DNA of 64,000 bases from Breviolum minutum Mf 1.05b.01 (lineage: Eukaryota; Sar; Dinophyceae; Suessiales; Symbiodiniaceae), in assembly GCA_000507305.1 (NCBI GenBank), contig DF241688.1, forward strand, positions 1-64,000, written 5' to 3'. The notes below the pieces were generated by a model. It searched no databases. It saw only the letters and a list, made by a program, of their open reading frames with translations, and was not told where the DNA came from. The position numbers and the translations under genes are program-made. Position 1 is the stretch's first letter. Each line of letters begins with the position of its first letter. This document shows positions 11,146 to 23,700 of the stretch, in pieces.

Positions 11146-14100
11146 TCACTGCATCTCCTCATCTGACAACTCCATGTCATCCTCCATCTCCACATCCAAA
11201 CGGTGCACCAACTCAAGCACAGCACCGAGGTTTGCCAGAAGTGCCTCTTCTGGCACTACCCCTAAGGTCTCCTGGTTCGTTCCACATCTACCCAAGCTGT
11301 TCACAAAAAATGCCTTTCCATACCGGATTGCAATTTTTTCAAAAGTAAATGAAAAGTATTTATATATAAATTAAAACATGCCAATGTGTAATCAAAGAGA
11401 TGATTCGTATGATATAAAGCATGGCCTCATCAAGGTCGACGCCAACAAGCCAGTCGTGAAGTTTCTGATCTTTCTGTTTGTAATTCACTGCATCCGAGAC
11501 CATCTTCAAGGCCTGCAGTCAAGTTAGGTAAGGGAGTTTGAAACAGCTGGATCTCCAAGTGCTCAACCGAAACCCTTCCCTTTTTCAACATTGCAAGCTC
11601 TGGAATGCACCTGTGACAACTCGCAACGGTGGCGTGGAGCCAAACTTCTGGTGGCCGACTCCAACTGCCTGGGGATATCAAGCAAGTGAGATCTAAATGT
11701 CTATCCACATGGCTGAGCTTGAAGGATGGAAAATGATGAATTTTGAGGAGGACTTATGGTCCTATAGTGCCACACGTGACATGTAAATCATTGCAGTACC
11801 ACATGTTTTTGCTCTTCAGCAGTCAGATTCCTCTAGTGCTCCTTGTGCTACGTATCTTCTGATCCTCGAATGGAGGCGCTATAAGATTCCCATCTCACAT
11901 TTCCAAGTGGGCATCTGAAACCATCTGTAAAACTTAATGGTACCGCCAACCGGTGCTAGTGAAAAAACAGAAAACACTGCAGTCCATCTCCTCACCCTGT
12001 GAGTCGCAAGCAGATCTATGATGGTTCAAAACATCTAAATCCTAAATTTACAGGAATACACAATAGCTCTCTTGAATCACTCAAAACCTTCCAAACTCTG
12101 ATGAAAAAATCATCATGCCTGAGCAAATCATCACGCAAAGGTTGTTTTAGCTGTGGATCCACTCTGCTGCAGGGTGAAGTCACCTTTGCTGGCATAGCGG
12201 TTCCAAAGTCTATCACAGTATCTCAACTTTCTAAGGAGCTACAAAAAAAAATGAGCCTGTCATTTTCAGCCTTAAAAAATGCAGTCTATAAATGAAGGGA
12301 TGGAGATGTTGGGGCCTGCGAGATGAATAAAACCCCCTAGTTTTGGTGGGGGGAAACAGGATATGAAGAAAGCCTGCTTAAAGACTTCTACCTTGGATCC
12401 AAGACACCAGCATGGAAGCCAAAAATCTCTGGAATCCTTCCAAATGTTGCCACTGGAGGTTCAACTTCTGAAGAAGTTCTTCGGCTTCTTTTGCTTCCTT
12501 GACAAAGCACTATTAAGAGCATGTTCTTTAAAAAACGTGCATCGCATTGCAACATCTTTCTCACTTGTTCCGCTTAAATCATCTCTGATACAAAACAGCT
12601 TTACTCGCTGTACCTCCATCAACCCTTCATCGATCTTGCGGTCCTCGGGCAATGCCAGAAGCTCGAGTAGCGGATGATCACGAGCTATGTGTTCTTCACC
12701 GCAAAGGGCCAGCCGCTGACACCAGGACAACCTAAGCCAGTACGGAAAGCATTAAACGATGTGTGTTTGTGTGTGTGCGTGCCATGCAATGGCAATGGCA
12801 ACTGTGCTTTGAAATGCCCACGAAAAGAATCCTGTGGCCCCATTTTGCAAGTATCGGATAGTCAAGACCTCAAACATGAAAATTGGGAAGGCTTGCCACA
12901 GCAAATGTGAGCAAAACGAACCTTTGACCTACGGGTTAAAATGATGGCTAAAGGTTATACTGCATCTCATTAAATCCAGCAGCATGTCTTCCAAAAGCTT
13001 CGGTTTCTTCAACTCATCTCGAAGGACTTCTTGGCCACGCCCCTCAACCACATCATGGAGAAAAGCCTCGACCTTTGAGGAGTCAAGCTGATTGTATTTC
13101 ACCTGCAAGATACATCAAGACATCACGTGGAGTAATCATCACAGGGACAATTCTTGCAAGCTTTCTGTTGTCGGGACTGCATAGCAACTGGAAGAGAAAA
13201 TGAGATATCCCGCAGCACTTTGCTGGAAAGGCAGTAACTTTCAAGATCAACTCTCGCTTCAATGCTAGAAATTTGAGTGAAGGTTTTCGATGTATCGGCT
13301 GACCAAGACTCATCATTTTCAAGAATGTGTAGGGGCCCATGGCAACAAACATCTGAAACCCTCTCTGAATCACATTTTTCCGCAGCCTGAACAACTTCCT
13401 TATCTTTCACCACAGACAATGGTGGCCAGGAATCGGCTAAGGGTCTAGGCCCTTGAAGTTTCAATGCTGCAGCCAAAACCTCTTCACCTCACATGTCGGA
13501 ACCAGAAAATTCCGACCCTTTTGCTGAAGGTGAAAAAACAAGGAGACATAAGGTGGGAAATTGTTGTTTTAGTTGTGTGATCAAATAAAACCCTTGTGCA
13601 ACCTTGTGCTATGTAAAACTGTCAAGTCACAACGTTGCCAGCAATCAGAGCTTCGACCATAGCATGCCACAAAGGACTCACGCACGTCGTGGAGGTCGAA
13701 AAGATTCAACCTCGATTGTCCAGGTAAGCCGGCTTGATGTGGAGTTGGTCCAATCAAACGTGCAAACACCCATTTTGGAACCAAAGTCTTTAGTTAGGGT
13801 CTTTCTCTGGAAGCATGAATCAGGAAGCTCTCCAAATACTGGCGATAACAGCGATTATATTGTAAAATTAAAATAGATAAGATATCCATGTGCCAACATC
13901 TCATATGACTCACCTGCACTTATCTGGGTCCATTTTCCCACAAATTGGCTTCAGCTTTTGATCGCCACATTCGCGACATCCCAGCTCTTAAATCAAGCAG
14001 CAGCACGGTCGCGGTTCGTTCGCGTTCCTGGAAGAGCTCCACTGGTCTGATGTCTTGCGAGGATGGAGAAATCTGCTTCAAGAGCCCGTTGTGCAGTTTC

Positions 14101-14780
14101 ACCTGCAGCCCAGATGACCCCTACAGCTATATAAAAACCATTGAGCTTTGTGAGTCTTTGTGACTTGTCATGTTTCAGCAAACTTTGATGAATCCCTACA
14201 CATCAGTGTCAGCATCATCCAATGATAGAGTCAAACGCTATGCAGCTATGACAATCCTTGTTGAAATAAAAGCAAGACAAGGCACCAGCGTCATGAAGAG
14301 CGCTCGTCCCATGGAACCTTCTTCCACCAAAGCAACCTCCGCTTCCGAGATTTTACTGATTTCTGCCAGCTGTAAATCCTGTTGGCATTCATAGCCCACT
14401 CGCTTGTGCACCAACAAATTCCAGGCTTCAACGAAATTCTGCATCACCGTTTCATCCATGCCTCAGTAGTTGGGATAACATCTCGATACCCATTCCCCCT
14501 GTTGAAGCCACATCCCTATACGTCCAAGTCACAATGAAATAATGGGGTCTGCCTTGTACTTTGGTCACCCTGGTGAACACAACGATGAAGGTGACACCAT
14601 CCAAGCACCAACGCTGGAAGCTTCTGCAAAGTTTCCGCTGACTGCTTCCAATCGCCAGAAAAGAAGCCTTGGACATCCGAATGCTCCAGTCTTCCGAGTG
14701 CTCGAATTATATACAATCTTTCTGTGGAGGGTAATGTTTTCACTCCGGAAAAAGAGTCTTTGCTGGGCTGTCATCGTCCA
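11146..14780 (-). CDS. RNF213-like gene: C-terminal exons and stop
   Basis: Several exons align in order with the vertebrate C-terminal domain. About 14,570-14,750 has RALGRLEHSDVQGFF and ETLQKLPALVLGW. About 14,245-14,459 has NFVEAWNLLVHKRVGYECQQ and GRALFMTLV, like the vertebrate STWNKLRR...GLCATALV. About 13,930-14,105 has VKLHNGLLKQI, like vertebrate IRLHNEIV. Later exons are less certain: 13,190-13,480, 12,960-13,100 (KVEAFLHDVVEGRGQEVLRD), 12,465-12,730, 12,040-12,215, about 11,600-11,661 and about 11,420-11,512 (KQKDQKLHDWLVGVDLDEAM). The last exon, 11,146-11,296, ends in the acidic tail HRLDVEMEDDMELSDEEMQ and TGA. Confidence 0.7.
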
Positions 14781-17700
14781 GCAGCTAATCTAGATCCACT
14801 TGTTGAACTTCTTGGATTGTAGTAAGTGCATGCTATTATTTTTGTTTTGGGTACCTTGTGTCTCTATGCAGTAGAGTAAGCAAAATCTCACTGCGTCCCT
14901 CCAGTCCCAAAAGTCCGAGCCTGCAATTGGAAGACTTTGCTTTTCCTCATCGCTGAGGTCCTGCCATTTGCTCCACACATCCTTTCCTGGCAAGTGCAAA
15001 ACTTCGCTCGCAAATTCATCACGACGTTCTGTCACATCCAGCTTGCTTAACTCGCTGTCACGCAACTGCTCTATGGGCAGGAGTGACTCACCAGCAGATT
15101 CAAGTTGAGCTTCTGCTTCCTGGAGCAGTTTTCTCAGAAAATTCGAAGACACAATCCTCTGTCGCAGCACGGCTCGGAGCTTATCCTCTGCTTCTTTAGC
15201 ATGTTCTGGATTGCTGGAAAAACGAAGACCTGAAAGAAGGAGCTCGCGACCAAACAAATGGAAGACTTTTGCCAGTAACAAGGCTCCCTGGCCATTCTGT
15301 ATTTCCAGCTGTCGACACAACGCTTTCAGATTGTTTTGCAGATCATCTTGGTACTTTCCTTGGGGTTGTAAGATTGCCAAGGGAAGCAAAAGTAGGATTT
15401 GTACCAAGCGATACATGTGGGCATCAAAGCCATTTACTGCATAGTTGCTGCCCTCTTCAAAACGCCCCATGCCGAACACCTGACGGGGGAGCGCTACAGT
15501 GGGGACGAAATGGATGGGTAAAACTGACTACACTCGAAGACTTCAGGAGAGTCACAAGAATGTACTTCATGTAACGAAACTGAAGCCATGTTTGACAAGC
15601 CATACCCACCTGTCTCTGCTGGATGTTGGCATCATTCGCATTCAATAACTGATGGTGTTGGCCTCCAATTTGATGTCCACATGCTGGACAGTTGCTGACC
15701 TGCATGGCTTGACCGCAATTGCCAATGAAGTAGGGCTCTCCACACCCGCTGCACCTGTGCAGTTGGAAGAAACAATAAAAAATGTCAGCTGATCTAGCTC
15801 ATGAGGGCCTCCCCAACAGAAAGCTTTGCGCACAAATGTAATGTGAATGTTCCAAGTGTAACAGAAGAAAAAACCATTAAACATGGCTGAACAATAAGCA
15901 TTACTGCCGCGATGTCATCATGTTCCTTGAGTCCAGAAACTCGCACCTTACAGGCCTCTATCATCTATCCATCAACATGTGAAAAAACCGAGGTCAAGAC
16001 CTGTACTTTCTCGTGCCATCAGAGATATGATCAATCTCATTGGGCTGCTGCAAGGGGAGGAGATATGTTGTCACGCGATCTGGTTTGAAATACGATGGAT
16101 GAAAAGCCGAGGATGGATCCTGCGAGATCAAAAAGAACCAAATCACAGCAGCAGATCTCAATGGACCTAATTCTTCCACACATGCCACTGCTTTGATCAG
16201 TTGTTTCATTTGCTCCACGGTATCTTCCTTCAGTTCGACTTGCATCACCTCAAGCAAGGCTTCATACCAATTTGGAGACACTTCCAACAACTCTTTGAAG
16301 TTTGGCAGAAACATCAATTGCCGCACCACTTCGCGATCTGCTTCCGAAGGTGGAGGCCGGATAAAGGGATAGATCCAGTCTCCAAGTGTCTCCAAGGATT
16401 TCGCCAAAGGTGCCAAGTTTTCTCCATGATGATAAGCCAAGAGCCTCACGAAATAATTCTGAAGCGGTCTTCGCAATCCAGTGAACTCTGCCATTCGTTG
16501 AAAGGCCTGTGAAGCCGTAGAGATTACAACACTTTCGTTCCAGTTTTGGGCCACACGAGGCAGTACGTGGAAAGCGAAAGCCAAAACAGATAAAGTTTCG
16601 GCTGCTTTTGAGTCGAAGAGATTGGTCTCACTGAAGGATTGCAACCACTTCTCCAGGTTCATTCCTTTCAACCAAAAGGAAAGTAAAGAACATGCAAATT
16701 TTGCCTGGGAGCTCTCAAGATACTCAGGAGACCAAGCTGCATCACCTAGGGCACGGTTTAGCCAAAAACTCAACCTCCCAAGCTGGTCCCTGGCATCATT
16801 TGGACTTGGAGGATCTTGCAATGCACGAGCCAGCAGGAAAGCAGCACCTTCTGGATGAGATTGCACGAGCACAGGGAAAAGGCGTTTAGCCCTTTCAGGA
16901 CGAAGTTGCACTAGACCCATCACCAGTGGTATCTTGATTGGTATGCTCACGTTTTGCGGCATGGAGACATCATCAATCAATGCCCGAGCATCCTGCCACG
17001 CGCTTTCAAGATCTTGATTAGACAGCTGAACCAGAGCCCACCACACTGCAGCCACTCGTGATAGCTCTTGGTGTCTGACACATCTGCTGGCCTCTCGCAG
17101 TGCCAACAAAGACTCTTCGCACAGACCATAGTTGCTTGCTTGGCAAGCCTTCAATAGCACCTGCGCTCCATCTTCAACGGTGGCTCCTACCTCTCTTACC
17201 TCGTCTCCAATGAAACTCAACGCTTTCAAAAGTGGTAGCTCTGAGCAAATGGCAAACAAAGCTCCTTCATTGGAGGTCAGATTCCTGATTGACTCAAGGT
17301 ATTGTTGTGGCACCAAAAGAGAATGTCTTGGAAGTTTTTGGGCCAAACATGAGTGCAGAATCTTGGCGTTCTCCAAGTCATTCTGTGGCAACAGAAGATC
17401 AGGCCAAACCCTGCTCAGCGTTTGGACCAAATCATTGACCGCCACAGTACCCCAGCTGCGCTCAGCCACACGGCCGATGACGGAAAGCAGCTCTTCAGTG
17501 AAGGGAAAGACCACATCTTGCTGAAGCACGGAAACGTCAGGCGATCGCTTGGGACATTCTAAGAGGACTTGCTGCAAATCACCCACAGGCTGAAGCTTGC
17601 TCATGAAAGACAATGATGCCATCCTGATAGACCTCAACAAAATCTCCCTCCCAGCTGCTGTGGCAGAAAACTCCGACATGCATCGTTGCAGCCAAGGCCA

Positions 17701-20700
17701 GAAACGACAAGCCACGTGTCGTGCAGAGGAACAGGCCACTGCCTTCACCAAGGAGCGGAGTGAGCCGAGCTCAATCTTTCTCTCAGCCAAGCGCTGGACT
17801 GCCATAACTCTGGCTGCATCATCTGGGTTCAACAAAGGCATTGCACGCTTCAAGGCTTCACTCAAAAGCTCTACAGCAAAACGTTTTTGGTCCACGTCAG
17901 CGCGACCAAGACCATTCTCAACCATCTCCTGGCATAGTGGTCTCCCTAAAACAGACCAAAGTTTCTCCACGTCTAACAAACTGCTGAGGCTGAGCTCATG
18001 CTTCCCTTGAAAACTCCAGGCATCATCCAGCCACCACTCCTTCACCTCGTGGCCACCTGGAAAAATTTCCAGGCGTTGCGCCAAATAAGGTGGCATCAAC
18101 AGCAGAATTTTCAACGGCATCTTGGAAGCCCTCAATGTAAGCTTAGCACACCAGCCTAAGTCCTTGCTGAGCCCACCATCATTGAAACCAGCAAGTCCCA
18201 TGGTCAGTGATACATTCAAGAACTCCGTAAGGGACAAACCATGCAAATCCAAGATGATTTGTCCTTCAGCTTCACGCAGTTTTCGGGCGAACTCCTGTGG
18301 TCCATCGAGAAGGGAGACCTGCAAGCATTCTCTGGGCGGAAAGGTCGCACAAATCCCAATGGCCATGGTTGCTCCCTTGCAACTTTGCAGGGACTCCTCC
18401 ACCGAAGAAAGGTCGTCCTAAGTAATGTCCAAGTGTGGCTAGCCCTGTACAAACATTGGAAGTCTTTTGAACGTTTCAAAAAGGCTACAGAAAAACCTGT
18501 TAGGAGACTGTTTCCTTGTCATGAAAGTTCTGCCAGTAGCAAATCCAACCCCACCACCTCAAAAAAACAAATCCAGAAGGATACCTGCGGAAACTTGCTT
18601 GGAATATCTGTCCCAAGCTTCACTCAGGCGCATCAGTGCAGCTTTCGCCTGGTCCAGGGTCTTTGCATACTCCAACTCTTTCCAAGGGCTCCTGCATTTG
18701 CGCCTACAGGGTCTCATCAAAAGTACTGCATTTTGAACATGAAAGGCGCGAAGGGCTGTCAATTCCCTGCAACAAACATAGAAAGACTTAAGCAGTCAAG
18801 TGGTTTTTCTCTTGCCTTCTCAACATCCCGAAATGATGCTGGGGGAAATGAGCAAGGAAACCTTTAACATCATTTATTCAACAAAAAAAAGTGCTCCTCA
18901 AAGAATCCTTCAAGGAATCCTTCAGAAGGGCCGAATGTAAAATGGAGACTCGACTGAGAACTGCAGGATGTAGGCTGGCAGCTTCCGACTCTTCCATGAC
19001 AATAACAATCTTGGCTTCTGCCTGATTTATGGGTCATGAATCATCAATTGTGATGGTTTGTAGGAAGATTCCTAATGATAATCCACTGTTCGAACGTGGA
19101 CCATCGGAGATTCTGCGGATAGTGAACTACCAACCTCAAACACCACCTAAATCAGTACAAATCTGAGAAAACAAATGCCCCCCTGTAGTTTTGTAGATGT
19201 CCCAGTAAGCTAGGCGTGTTTTGGGGTTTACCTTTACAAAGACGGATGTTTTCGGATCAGGTTAAGACAGATAGGAGGAAACCGAACTTTCTAATTACAC
19301 CTCCATATTACACAAAAGTCAGTTAAGCCCCTCTGCAAAAATACCAGGATCAATCTTGCTGAGGCCTTTCTTATTTGGACATCCCACAACATGTCACAAC
19401 AATTAGCCCAAATCTCGCCTTCACAATGACATCCCGATGAATCGCATTGTAAGACAATGTGCTTGCAGAAAGCTCGTTTCGAGCATAATCTGCATTCAGC
19501 ACGGCATGCAGCGCATCCAAAAGTTGTCTTGGGAAGAGCAAAACCAAAATGTGTCCATGCTCCAAGGCCAGCGCAACTTGGGTGAGTTGCAACGTGATGT
19601 TGCAATCTTCTTTGGACCCACTTTCTGATCTGCAAACGACCACCTCTTGCTTTTCTGCCCGAACTTCCGACACTGCCTGTAGGGCACCATGAAGTGCCGC
19701 CGGCGTCCGCACGGTAATCAAGACGTGCCGCGTACGCCTTAAGGACTTTCCACCAAAGGCCTCCCGGAGGCACATGGACAATGTGGGACGGCTCTGAGTT
19801 GACCACATCTCCAAGGATTTCAACACCTCCTTGGTTTCCTTGACTCGTGGTGCTTGGAAATGAAGCCAATAAGGAAGCGATTTGGACTCGGCATCAAAGC
19901 CACTTGGATCCATGGAAGAGAAAGCTATAATGTCACGCACAAAACGATCATGTTGTTTCATGCGATAGAACTCCTCCACCACTCCTTTCAAATTGTCAGA
20001 GTGTTGAATCTTCAACTCTACGGCTTTCCTGACACCATTACACAACTGCAACAGACTGGATTCATCCAAACGCTGGCTGCGTAGCACCAAGAGCCGGTTC
20101 ATTAAAGCTGCGTCCAACGGACAATGCCCTTGAAGGGTGAAGTTGGCAGTGCCAATGAAAAGGAAGCTGCTACTGCTCTGTTCCAATATGTGTAAATCCT
20201 CAATGCAGCACCACACTGAGATCACTGACTGGTGTTTAATAATGTATCAATTCCAATCAAAATCCAACTTATCCAATTTAAAGATTCTGGTCTTGCTGGT
20301 TAAGATGAATCAAAGCGAAAAATTTTCCAAAGTACTGAACATCCACAACTCTATTCTATCCTTAAGTCATTTCTGAGGACGTGACCAGCAAATGATGCAG
20401 TGCTTTGAGTGGCTTCTTCTGCTGTGAGGCCATACCCAGCTCCTCCATAACCACCACCACCTCGACAAGGGTATAGAATCCTATGGGTTACCTTGACACG
20501 GGTATAGAATCCTGGGTCATCTTGCAATATATCATATGTAACTTGTTAACTTGTATACAGTGTTACCAAGATCATGCTGTTTTGTACTCTGTAATGCATG
20601 CAGTGACTGAATGTGGCTGGAAGAACCCTTCACTACACAATGTACCTTAAAGATGTCACACTCTTGGCCTAGACACTCGGTTGGTATGGATTGGTGCAGC

Positions 20701-23700
20701 TTGCTGCATCTTGGCAAACTTCTGCGCCGTATCTGCCACATCCCGCAAATGTGCAGCTGTGGTGGCGCTAGAGAGCTGAATCCGCACTGTTTGGGCACTG
20801 GGAAGTGCCTTGAAGAGGTCGGAATTGGCAAACGGACCCTTCGCAGCTGCCAAGAACAAAGTGATAGCAAGAGTTTTTGCAGCACCTTCATTGCCAAGAA
20901 GGAGCAGGTGTAAATACAAATCCTTAAGGCTTCCAGCATACGACACGGTCAAGAGAAGAAGATTGTCAAGCAACTGCTCTGTCTTCACAACCCAGGATGG
21001 TGGCTTGTGGCTGTCAAAAATAAAATCTTTGACAGATTGAACGCCTTCACGAAACTGCTGCCGAGAAGGTTGAGAAAAAATATCCAGATGCCAAAACTCC
21101 TCTCTAGGAAGTTGCAGGCCATAACACACGTAGAGTGCCAAAGCAGGTGCATTCAAGGACAATCTTGCCAAGGCATCTTGGTGGCTTCCTTTTGCATAGA
21201 AGGAAGGCAAGTCTTTAAGTCGCTGATAAAGCTTGCAGCATCGAATGGCATCACGCAATGAAGTTGCAACCTTGAGCTTGTCGTGTACAGCTGTCTGGCA
21301 GGCAATCAAAGCCACACAGAAATCCTGGTATTCTTGGTCCGCACCAATTTGGTTGGCATGCGCTTCCAAGAATGCTTGAGTACTCTCTGGTGCCAGGGTT
21401 GATAGGTACCTCGCCTTTTTCCTAGGTTCACATCACCAAAATCTAAGTCTCACAGATGACCATGCTTGTGGATGCGTTTGGGGCTAGAATAAATCAGAAG
21501 AGTTACCAGTTGCCTCAATCAAAGTATATAATGCAATTCAATCGAAAGCGCCTCAAAACTCAAAAGGCAAAACATGTAAAGAATGCAAAACATGCAAAAC
21601 ATCACTGCTGGAGTCCACGACCATTCAAAACCCATCTTTGACAAGCTTCTCTAGCGATGGTGGCAGATCAAAGACATCATACTGGGTCAAGTCACTGGAT
21701 TTGGGATTTCCCGTGGCCACGAATAAGATGTCTCGAGGTAATGCTGTTGTGCAAGCAATCTGCCCGTTGGACACCTCATACATGCGGTCAACAATGAGCT
21801 GCTTGCATACTTCCACCGCGTCTGTCGCATTCCTTGCACGAGTTGTTTGAACTGAGAATCAATCATCATTCAAATATCCATTCCAACAAATTCCCAAAAG
21901 GCAGAAGTATGATCATGAGGAGTCATCGATGGGCAGATGTCTCTTTAAACAACATCAAAAAAAGGCCTGATGTCTCTTTAAACAACATCAAAAAAAGGCC
22001 TGCACATGTCACCCTGAACGAATGCATATCTGCAATCGTTTCAACAGCTTGCAGAAAATATTGCAAACCAATGGCCAGCCAGTGCCCTTTTTGAGCAGAG
22101 AATCACTTCATCTAGAATCACAACTGTGAGAGTCTTCGGCTTGCGCTCCTTCACTAAATCCCTGACCCACTCCATGAGCCTTGTCAGCGAAAGTCGAGAA
22201 GAGTGACCCAACACAACAAGTTTTCTAAATGTGACAAGATCAGTGGAGAGTGAACTTTGAAAGCATCGGGATGACGCAGAATGTTGCGAGAGCAGACCAA
22301 TTATATAGCTCAGTCGTCAAGAAGGAAATCGCAAGGCCTTTTGTAGTGAAAGCTTTAACGACTCAACTAATTAATCAGTGTGTCAAGCCGGCTTTGGGTG
22401 AAATGTTGTGGCTTTCATTTTTCAACCCAGACTGAGATCACTTAAAACACGAATCACGACACATGAACAGACCGGGCCTGTATGGATTGATCGCCTGTGA
22501 AAGGGACAACACCCGACGGTCAACCTGCTCCACATAACGACCGTAGAGTTCAAAAGCTTTCGTGAGGAGATAGGTCTTCCCTGTGCCAGTCTCTCCCAAC
22601 AAGACAATGATGGGGGCGTGTGTTGCAGTCTTTTCACTCTTGCGCCAAAACGACAAGGATTTGAAGATGCTAAGCATTTCTCGCAAGGACGCAAGTGTAT
22701 GGGTGTAAGGATGATTCATCTGATTGAACTTCTCTTTACCATCCTTCTCAAGCGCTTTCACAACTTCCGTTTCCAGAAACTGCGTCATGGACTCTGCCTG
22801 AGATTTCTTGTCCACCAAAGCCTGCACATTCGGAAACGGTTGAGGGTTGAGTTGTAACGTCTCGGTACTCTCTGCATCACGTGACGGAATGGCATGCCAG
22901 TGCCGTTCATTTCTGAGGCTCCCAAAGAAAGCGATCTTCTCCGCAGGTCCAACTTCCAAGATCAACTTCTTTTTCCCACCATGCTCTCTGGGAGTATGGA
23001 GACAAAGGGGATAAGCTAATGATACTCCAGCCACTCCAAAGAGAAGCAGTGGTAGTAACAACATACCCAAACTTGCCATCTTTGCATCAATTTCCGTCCA
23101 TCCAAAGTCCAAAACCAGCTCAGGAGATTGACCATCGCGGCAAATCCGTCGGCAGAGGCGGCAGAATTCCAACTCATTGAGGTCGGAACGCAAGGCAAGT
23201 CGTGCAGATGGATTCGATGGCACTGCAGTGGACTTGCCGCATAAGGGCTCACCCTCTAAAAGTTCCACATCTTTGAAAGGACAAATTTGCTGAAGCTCTT
23301 CATCACTCAGGCTTCTTGCAGCTGCTTCTAGGTCTGCTCGACGGAATTCGGTCAAGCGATGAAAAAGTTTGCTGCGGTCATCTGCAACGACTATCACTAA
23401 GAACTTTCCCGTTTCCTCGAGTGCTCTCTTGCAATCATCAAGCTGCCTCTGAATCTCATCTTGACTTTCAACACAAAGCTGCTCAGGTAGAGCTACTACC
23501 ATCACAGGTACACGGAGGTGACCGTTACGAATTCGCCAAAGCAAACCTTCTATTGCCAGCGGGCAGCTTTGCTTGTGGCAGGCAAATAGGCCATCAATCC
23601 GACAGAAATTCAAAGCCGTCAAAATCTGCCGAGTAAAGTGAGCAGATTCACTTATAGAGGGAGCAAGGACCATGGAAATCGCTTGCAACTTGTCTGTGCC

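Noticed and set aside
11380..11425. Read-through stop after LVGVDLDEAMLYII as the gene end
   Set aside because: A further exon at 11,146-11,296 with a good acceptor and an acidic tail ending in TGA is a better terminus. The earlier stop lies in AT-rich intron-like sequence.
15994..18417. Possible RING ligands such as CRRKCRS and isolated Cys residues
   Set aside because: They are not spaced as CxxC...CxH..HxxC...CxxC and occur in helical context.
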